A program made the translations under genes and the position numbers. The notes under the pieces are model-generated. The model was not told the origin of the DNA. It did no database searches and was given only the letters and a program-made list of their open reading frames with translations. Shown here piece after piece: positions 57,526-64,000 of a stretch of DNA of 64,000 bases. The stretch is from Perognathus longimembris pacificus (taxonomy: Eukaryota; Chordata; Mammalia; Rodentia; Heteromyidae). Numbering within the stretch: position 1 is the first letter of the stretch; each line of letters opens with the position of its first letter. The stretch covers positions 22,412,235-22,476,234 of the forward strand of contig NC_063170.1 in the NCBI RefSeq assembly GCF_023159225.1. Reading direction: 5' to 3'.

Positions 57526-57745
57526 ACATATTGGGCTGGGGATATAGCCTAGTGGCAAGAGTGACTGCCTCGGATACACGAGGCCCTAGGTTCGATTCCC
57601 CAGCACCACATATACAGAAAACGGCCAGAAGCGGCGCTGTGGCTCAAGTGGCAGAGTGCTAGCCTTGAGCTGGAAGAAGCCAGGGACAGTGCTCAGGCCC
57701 TGAGTCCAAGGCCCAGGACTGGCCAAAAAAAAAAAAAACATATTG
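57526..57745 (+). mobile_element. IDL-Geo SINE with target-site duplication, young subfamily
   Basis: Body 57534-57737, both monomers complete. It shares 'ctcggatacacgaggcccta' and 'ggttcgattccccagcacca' with the copy at 41527-41730. ACATATTG is duplicated at 57526-57533 and 57738-57745. Confidence 0.96.
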
Positions 57746-57977
57746 CCAGGTGCTGGGAGTTTACACCTATAATTCTAGCTACTCAGGAAGCTGAGATCTG
57801 AGGATCGAGGTTCAAAGCCAGCCTGGGCAGGAAAGCCCATGAGACTCTTATCTCCAGACAAAAGAGCCCAAAGTGGAGCTGTGGCTTAAGTGGTATAGCA
57901 CTAGCCTTGAACACAAAAGCTGAGCGAAAGTGCTCAGGTCCTGAGTTCAGGACATCTGTCCACCCCCAACACACACA
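57746..57977 (+). mobile_element. B1-Geo SINE
   Basis: Starts 'gccaggtgctgggagtttac' right after the IDL-Geo duplication. Geo monomer 'gagctgtggcttaagtggta' to 'ggtcctgagttcagga'. AC-rich tail. Confidence 0.88.
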
Positions 57978-58384
57978 ATTCTATACTTATTTATACATTG
58001 TTGACTATAAAATTTTATAATACCAACTTTTGATTGTGAATGAAACGATCTTATTATAAAGCATTTACATAATATAAAGTATAATTAACATAAAAATCAT
58101 CAGAGATACAAATACTGATAATAGAATGATTCCTGTTTATAAGGGAGTAAAATTTGGAAAAGCCAGAAGTGCATGAGGTATACATGAGGCTCAAATTCTG
58201 GTCTTCCTCTCCAGTGGCCACCAATCCTAGCAACTGCTTATACAGGCTTCAAACTTTTAGAAAGTAAACATGCTAACGTAACTGCGATTTGCATCAATAT
58301 GTGTTCATGTGTACAGATAATTACAATAAATATATGCACTTCTATACACATAGAAATATCCATGATTCTATAATTACATATATA
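57978..58384. other. AT-rich unique sequence
   Basis: Nothing recognised. Confidence 0.4.
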
Positions 58385-58490
58385 TAGGAGCTGGAGGTGT
58401 GGCTCAGTGGTAGAGTGCAAGCTTAGCTTACACATGGGCTTAATTTCAGTTCCGTGTGTGTGTATGTGTGTGTGTTTGGGTTGTGTGTAT
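58385..58490 (+). mobile_element. ID-like SINE with GT-rich tail
   Basis: 'gctggaggtgtggctcagtg' and 'gtagagtgcaagcttagctt' are an ID monomer. A degenerate GT repeat follows. Confidence 0.8.
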
Positions 58491-58510
58491 ATGCTTTAAA
58501 AAATAAGTGG

Positions 58511-58835
58511 GCTAAGTACAATGGTCCATGCCTGTATTCCTATCTGAGATCAGGAAGATTCCAGGACGGTGCAGGTAAAATGTGAGCAAGACCCCATCTC
58601 AATTAATAGCTGAGCACGGTGGTATACACATGCCTGCCATCCTAGCTTTAAGGAAATCACAGATAGGAAGATCATTGTCCAGGCTGCCTTGGTCAAAAAG
58701 TCAGATGCTATTAAAAAAAAATAACAGTGAAGGCAAAAAGGGCTGGAAGCATGGTTCAAGTGGTAGAGTGCCTAAATTGCAAGTTTGAGGTCCTGAGTTC
58801 AAACCCTAATAGTAAATAACTAAATAAACAAAAAT
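58511..58835 (+). mobile_element. Composite B1-B1-ID SINE
   Basis: First B1 58511-58607 with junction 'accccatctcaattaatagc'. Second B1 58608-58725 ('gagcacggtggtatacacat'). ID-like monomer 58740-58813 ('gggctggaagcatggttcaa', 'gtcctgagttcaaaccc') and (AAAT)n tail. Confidence 0.78.
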
Positions 58836-59385
58836 AAGCAGGATCACAACTATGTTCCTATGACTCAGCTTTTTACAAAGCAAGTGATTTCTCATGTAGC
58901 TCATTGGACATCAGTACTGGTGGATCTAGGTCACCTCTGGACCACATTGTTGCAGGCTGTTCTCTCGCTCGTTATCTCTATTGGTCCACATCCTCCCCCA
59001 GCTATACAGTTCTTTACCTTAGTGGCTAACTCACGCCTCCAGGCCCACACTGAGAGCCAGCACAGGACGCTGAATGTGAAGGAAGTTGGGTCCTGTCTCA
59101 GGGTCATCTCTGCTCCCAAGTCTGAGTCCCCTTCAGGCCTCCAGAAAACAGGGTCCTCCTGTGGGCACCCAGGGTGCTGTGGACATGGAGGCCCAGAGAG
59201 GGATGGACGTCTCCTCTGGCAGGACAGCTAGGTGCCTCTCAAGCAGAAAGAGTCCAATGGCGGCATCTCCCCGAATAAACAGACGGGCAACAGCAGTGTG
59301 CACTTGGAACTCTCTCGGAAACTCTGTGACCAGAAGGGAAGAGTCTACACATGTGCTCACACCTAGAGAGGGAAAAATGGTGCAC
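58836..59385. other. Unique sequence, no gene seen
   Basis: Overlapping frames of about 120 codons (58860-59231, 59086-59454) have no domain. Confidence 0.4.
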
Positions 59386-59389
59386 ATGA

Positions 59390-59945
59390 ATCTTCACAGG
59401 CACACAGAGGGGGAAAATATGTGCACACACGCACACAGGCACACACAGGAATGATCTAAATACCCACATGTACACACATGAGCACGTGTACACCAGGAAA
59501 AATGTGCATGCATGCATACATGCAGAGAAATGATCGACATACACATGTGCACATGAACACACAGGGAAAGATCTATGCACATGCACATGTGCACACAAAT
59601 CCAGGAAGGATTTAGAACAGGCATGTGCACACATACACAGAAAATAATCTACATACACACATGCATAAATACACAAGAAACATCCATACACACATGTGCA
59701 TAAGAGAGGACCGCTCTAAGTACACACATGGCCACACACACACACTGGAATGATCTAGATACACACATGTGCATGCGCACAAATGAGGACTGATCTATGC
59801 ACACACACATGCACATGTATTCACAGGCAGAGGAAAGGTTTGTCTATACACATGCGCATGCACACACACCAACAGAAGAAAGATCTATACACACATGTGC
59901 ACACACATAGGAGAGCCTTATCTATACACACACTCACACATGACC
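59390..59945 (+). repeat. Degenerate AC-rich minisatellite, unit about 45-65 bp
   Basis: About ten diverged copies of a unit combining 'cacatgtgcacacac' with a spacer such as 'ggaatgatctagatacacac' or 'gaaagatctatacacacatg'. The recurring (A/T)GATCTA spacer distinguishes it from a simple CA run. The minus strand gives a false Cys-rich 150-codon frame. Confidence 0.85.
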
Positions 59946-60164
59946 TGATAAGGTAGAAAATGGTTGAGCTTTCGAGTGAGACTGGCTTGGTTCAAACCCC
60001 AAGCTCATACTCCCGGCATGCACAGAGACATGGAGTGGTGACAGCTCTGGTCCTGCTCTGATCTGCCTTCCCAGGCGGGGAGCTGAGGGCCACCTTGCAG
60101 TTTAGGGGCAACAGGTGCATGGCTAGGACAAGAAACCTGGACACACAGACCCCAGAGCAGCATT

Positions 60165-60386
60165 TAAAGGGTGCCCCAGAGCTGGAATATAGCCTACTGG
60201 CAAGAGTGCTTGCTTCGAATACATGAAGCCCTGGGTTCGATTCCTCAACACCACATATATAGAAAAAGCCAGAAGTGGTGCTGTGGCTCAAGTGGTAGAG
60301 TGAAAAGAAGCCAGGGACAGTGCTCAGGCTCTGAGTCCAATGCCCAGGACTGGCAAAAAATAATAATAATAATAAAGGGTGCCCCA
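60165..60386 (+). mobile_element. IDL-Geo SINE with 14-bp target-site duplication
   Basis: Body 60179-60372. Left monomer 'gctggaatatagcctactgg'. The Geo monomer carries a small internal deletion after 'caagtggtagagtg'. (AAT)n tail. TAAAGGGTGCCCCA is duplicated at 60165-60178 and 60373-60386. Confidence 0.96.
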
Positions 60387-60689
60387 AACTTGGTAATGGA
60401 GAGAAATAAAATTTCAGTGCACCTAAAAAATCAAATGAGCAAATGATGGTGGGTGGTGTGAGATTTTACATAGACCGTTTTCTTGCAGTTAGAGATGACT
60501 TGGTGTTGGGTCTTGAATCCAGCACCAGGCACTTAGAAACAGGTGTCTGTCATGGAGCTTGGCTCAGGGTATTTGGTGAATCGTTGGTTCATAGAATGCT
60601 TCATTTGAAACATTTCCCAGTTATTATCACGTCGCATTCCACTGCGCTCCCCCCCCCCGCCCCCGCCATCCATAGTTCTCAAAGGAAAT

Positions 60690-61640
60690 GGAGATTCATC
60701 CTATTCCATTCATCAGAGTGGCAGATTAAAATTAGGTACCAGGAAGTTTTCTGTTCATCGGGTACTATAACCAAATCTCCAGTTCTCTATCGATAATTCA
60801 TTACATGTTGCTGCTCCCGAGCTGCAGTTCTGAAATGCTTTTGCAGTAATGATTTTACACCCCACTTCTATAATGGCCTCCCCATGGTATCTATCCGCCC
60901 CCCTTCCATGTACAATAATATTATTCTGTAATCTGTCTTGGGAGAATGCTTAAAAGCTTTCTCTCATTTTCTCCATTTAACTCGTGTATTATCTGAGTTT
61001 TTACATTAAATGGCCATTCTTAATATCCCCTGACATGCCACCTCTTTTCTAGAGAGGACACGGAGGAGGTACTTACCCCAGTCCAGAATCTATACTAATC
61101 GAATCACGCTTCCCGGTGTCAGCTGAGAGTGGCTCATTCCACGCAAGAGCATTTAATCTGGACAAAGAACTTAGGAAAGAGAACAAAAACAATTGAGGCT
61201 GCAGTTGGTTAAATGTGAGGATGATTGATGCAATTTGTTTTATAAAAGGGAATTAGCAGATATTGAAGTCAAGTTGTGCAATGAAGGTCAAAAATGCTTA
61301 CAACCAACAACGATGCTTTGTCAAAAGCTAAACCTGGACAAACGGGGGCTATACGTTTTGAGTTTTGACTAAAGCAGAAGAAAGGCTTTCAATCTACTCT
61401 GTGATCTAGCAATTTAAAACCCCTGAAATCCGGGCACTTCACCCGGTCTGGCACTGCTGGGTTTAATCTATGCTTTCTAGCACTGCCTTGAGCAATAAGC
61501 CAGAGAGCTGATTGAAGCACCTATTTTAAGGGAGAAATAATGTGTAATCATTGACCCACTGTCCCTGCAGAATTCAAACACAAAATGGAGAAGTTGAAAC
61601 CCAAATTCCTTTAAGGCATAATGGAGCAGGACTGAATTTT
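60690..61640. promoter_or_regulatory. Candidate conserved non-coding region
   Basis: Repeat-free block after the C-rich run at 60650-60664, with texture typical of developmental enhancers: 'tatcgataattcattaca' (60789), 'tgcagtaatgattttaca' (60843) and a PBX-HOX-type TGATTGAT at 61222-61229. It contains the candidate exon 61077-61169. Conservation is inferred. Confidence 0.45.
61077..61169 (-). other. Candidate cassette exon, minus strand
   Basis: On the minus strand a pyrimidine-rich tract ending TTGTTCTCTTTCCTAAG (acceptor AG at 61171-61170) is followed by 93 nt and then a consensus donor GTAAGTA beginning at 61076. One frame is open throughout, entering after one base and leaving two bases over; the other two contain stops. 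Length is a multiple of three. I do not recognise the 30 encoded residues. A non-coding RNA exon or chance are alternatives. Confidence 0.3.
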
Positions 61641-61984
61641 GCCTTGAGCTCCCTAGCCTGAGGATATTTTGATTTTAAGAGTCAGGGACCCCTTCTCCCC
61701 CAAACCTGCAGGCTGATTTCTTTCTTGTGCTGAGAGAAAGTTCCATCTCACTAATGGATTGGGGGCAGGACATGAGATGCCTTTGAGCGCCTGTAATGGA
61801 GAAGAGGCTCTCTTCAATATGAGTGACTGGGGCCTGAGAGAAAGCAGAGCACCATGACTCATTTGTCCTGCTGATGTGTGCTTTTGCCCAGAGAGGGACC
61901 GATGACCTTCACTGACCTTCTCGGAATCCAGCGATGGTGACCCAAAGAGTAGAAAGTGGAGCTTCTGTGGTCTTTGAAGCTAAA

Positions 61985-62115
61985 TCAATCAGAGTTTGAA
62001 TTCTTACGTGTACTAGCTGTGTTGCTTTGGGCAACTCATGTAACCTCTCTGAGCCCTGTATAATGGGAATATAGAGGCACAAGGATGATGATCCATATAA
62101 AACAGTTAAAACACC
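61985..62115 (+). mobile_element. MIR-like remnant
   Basis: 'actagctgtgttgctttggg', 'caactcatgtaacctctctg', 'agccctgtataatgggaata' follow the MIR core in order. Confidence 0.75.
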
Positions 62116-62189
62116 TCACACAGTGTGTCCAAAGTATTTGTGCACAGAGAGGCAGTTCCACACCATTCTGTGTTGCCAGCAGATATGTT

Positions 62190-63980
62190 CTTGACAGACT
62201 ATAAATTGACTTGTTTATTCCATTTTAAAACAATGGGCAAATACACTGACACATTTAAATTCTGGGAGGATTTCATTTATGGAATTTGACTCACACTTTA
62301 AAAAATTAATCTCCAAATGATCTGTTTTGCCATCTGAGGTTACCAGGATATGACTGGCAAAGACCGGGACACAGGGAGTTCCTTTGCCATCTCCTTTATC
62401 CAAAGCTATTTATTTTTATTTTATGCTTGCATTCTGGCTCACAGAGTCCCTAAGCTGGCATCATGCTGGATGATAAATCCATTTGTTTGGGCAACTTCAG
62501 GAGGGAAATTTGCCCAGAAAACTGGCTGGAGCTGGCTTTGGAAAAAGCCAAATTAAGTCTCCAGCATACCAGGGTCCCTTCCAAATGAGTTCCCAGCGGG
62601 CAAGGAAGCGTCCGGTTCGTCCAGTGTGCAGCCTACACTGAGAGCCCCAAACCATGTTAAACAAAGACTACGAAGGCATTGGCAGGTGGATCAATTGGCA
62701 GATATCAGATTGCATTCCTTTGTCTGCTGCCCAGCTTATTTTCACACCCCATCCAACCTTTGTAGAGGAACAAGCTTAAATGCTGACAAATTTCCCCCTC
62801 CATAAGAAATCGCTCCTGCAATTTGTCTTTTTAGCTGAGCTTCTGTAGGCCTGTGTAACATTAAAAAAAAAAATGTTGTCCTTGTCATCTGCCATTTTTT
62901 CAGCCAGCCTGACACCCCCCGGGCTTCCCAACAGCTCTCTCCAGCAGGAGCTGTCTGCAAGCTCTTAGTACCACCAAATAATTGAGGTTGTCACTTCTCT
63001 TGTTCATTGTTTTTTTTTTCCCCCAGCCCTGGAAAAAATGCAAATATTGCATTGTAGTCATTAATTTTCCCATCCTTCCCTTCAAGCATCTCACCGGTGT
63101 GATTTCACCGAAAGGTCTAAAGACATGATTGCAAAGTCCCTACCATTGGGCTGCTGTCCGCGGTGGGGAGGGTCTCATCAGATCAAATCTCAGGGAGGTC
63201 ATCAATCACGGCGCTGACAACCATTTTGCTTCGTTTGTTACAGATGTGAACATGCTTAATTATTTGTAGTGTAATTAGTTCATGAAATGTCAGGAAATGT
63301 CAAACTGTGTTCACAGCACAGATTTTTTTTTCCCCTGCAAAGAGCGAAGAGAGCAAGTGTCACTGAGAAATGGAAGGATGGTGTTTACAGGCAAATGAGA
63401 AGATGACGGGAGGGGGACCGATGGGGGACAAGAATTTTGAGATTAGACATTTTGGACAAGTAGACTCTCAAGGAAAAAAATATATTCCAGGGTACACATC
63501 AGATAAGTGGGATGTGACAAGCTAGAACATTCTGCCAGGTTCCTATCAGGGGATTCTGGGTTTGAGATTCCACTCACCTTAAGTTTAAAAGCAGTGGAGT
63601 TTGATGTAAAAAGATGTCAGGTTAAAAAAATGTACATTTGGAGAGGGTGAATCTTCCTTCTATTCCTTGTACTAAAAAATATCCATCTTTATTTTCACTT
63701 TTCATAAGAGGCGAGGTGTGAAGTCGGTTTTCTAATAAAGGACAAATTTGCTTGCCGAGGAAAGAGCAATGGCTGCAGACACGAAGCAGCCTGTGAGTCT
63801 CTTGGTGCTATTTTGTTCCCATGTGATATTAGGTGCCGTGAGATTGCCCCACAACAGGAGGGAAGTGGGAGCAAATGATACTGGTAAGAGATTGTGTTCT
63901 ATTCAGACGAAGCTGGACTTCTTCACAAACGTTGTCAGGGAAATAATAATTGACCCAAGACATATTTGAAATATGACTGT
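62190..63980. promoter_or_regulatory. Candidate conserved non-coding region
   Basis: About 1.8 kb without any recognisable repeat. Notable are ATCAATCA (complement of TGATTGAT) at 63201-63208, TTAATTA at 63256-63262 and TAATTAG at 63272-63278. The only open frames are short; a 73-codon plus frame at 63748-63969 has no domain. Confidence 0.4.
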
Positions 63981-64000
63981 GGCCCTTTTTTTTTTTTTGA

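Noticed and set aside
59239..59691. Cys/His-rich 150-codon frame
   Set aside because: Translation of the minisatellite; cysteine periodicity comes from CACACA/TGTGTG.
63748..63969. 73-codon frame with a GTGAGT donor-like string after codon 14
   Set aside because: No pyrimidine tract or acceptor upstream, and the frame is within expectations for chance.

Overview
This is a 64 kb stretch of nuclear DNA from a mammal, almost certainly a rodent of the superfamily Geomyoidea (kangaroo rats, pocket mice, pocket gophers). The main evidence is its SINEs. At least six copies (e.g. 12508-12706, 34138-34339, 57534-57737) have a left tRNA/ID-like monomer and a right monomer matching the IDL-Geo family, which the literature restricts to Geomyoidea. 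B1-type SINEs, ID elements, L1, MIR and MaLR (MLT1) remnants complete a typical rodent repeat profile. I cannot determine the species.

I found no host protein-coding gene, rRNA, tRNA gene, CpG-island promoter or CRISPR array. The window reads as an intergenic or intronic 'desert'. Most long open frames are by-products of microsatellites, GC-rich retrotransposon DNA or chance. The only convincing coding sequence is an L1 retrotransposon on the minus strand (37406-44229). It is full length, with an about 1 kb GC-rich 5' UTR, an uninterrupted 375-codon ORF1 and an ORF2 ruined by frameshifts, two stop codons and a later IDL-Geo insertion.

Layout: 0-5 kb, short L1 tail, MLT1 remnant and an old minus-strand L1 riddled with SINEs. 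5-15 kb, mostly unique sequence with an old plus-strand L1 (7.4-8.8 kb) and a five-SINE pile-up (12.4-13.1 kb). 15-28 kb, sequence with the look of conserved non-coding elements (15.4, 16.1-17.0, 19.9-21.4, 22.7, 26.5-27.7 kb), interrupted by microsatellites and SINEs. 28-30.5 kb, old minus-strand L1. 30.5-37.2 kb, mainly unique. 37.4-44.2 kb, the full-length L1. 44.2-60.4 kb, SINE-, microsatellite- and minisatellite-rich. 60.6-64 kb, a second stretch of conserved-looking DNA, including a candidate small minus-strand exon at 61077-61169.

The most interesting signals are: the two-subfamily structure of IDL-Geo; evidence that the 'Geo' monomer is itself tRNA/ID-like and is shared with a B1-Geo chimera; a recurring B1-B1-ID composite SINE; short L1-tail insertions with exact target-site duplications; a homeodomain-site cluster at 15401-15430; and the candidate exon. 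Family names come from memory of consensus sequences, not from a search. Conservation of the candidate regulatory elements is inferred from texture alone.
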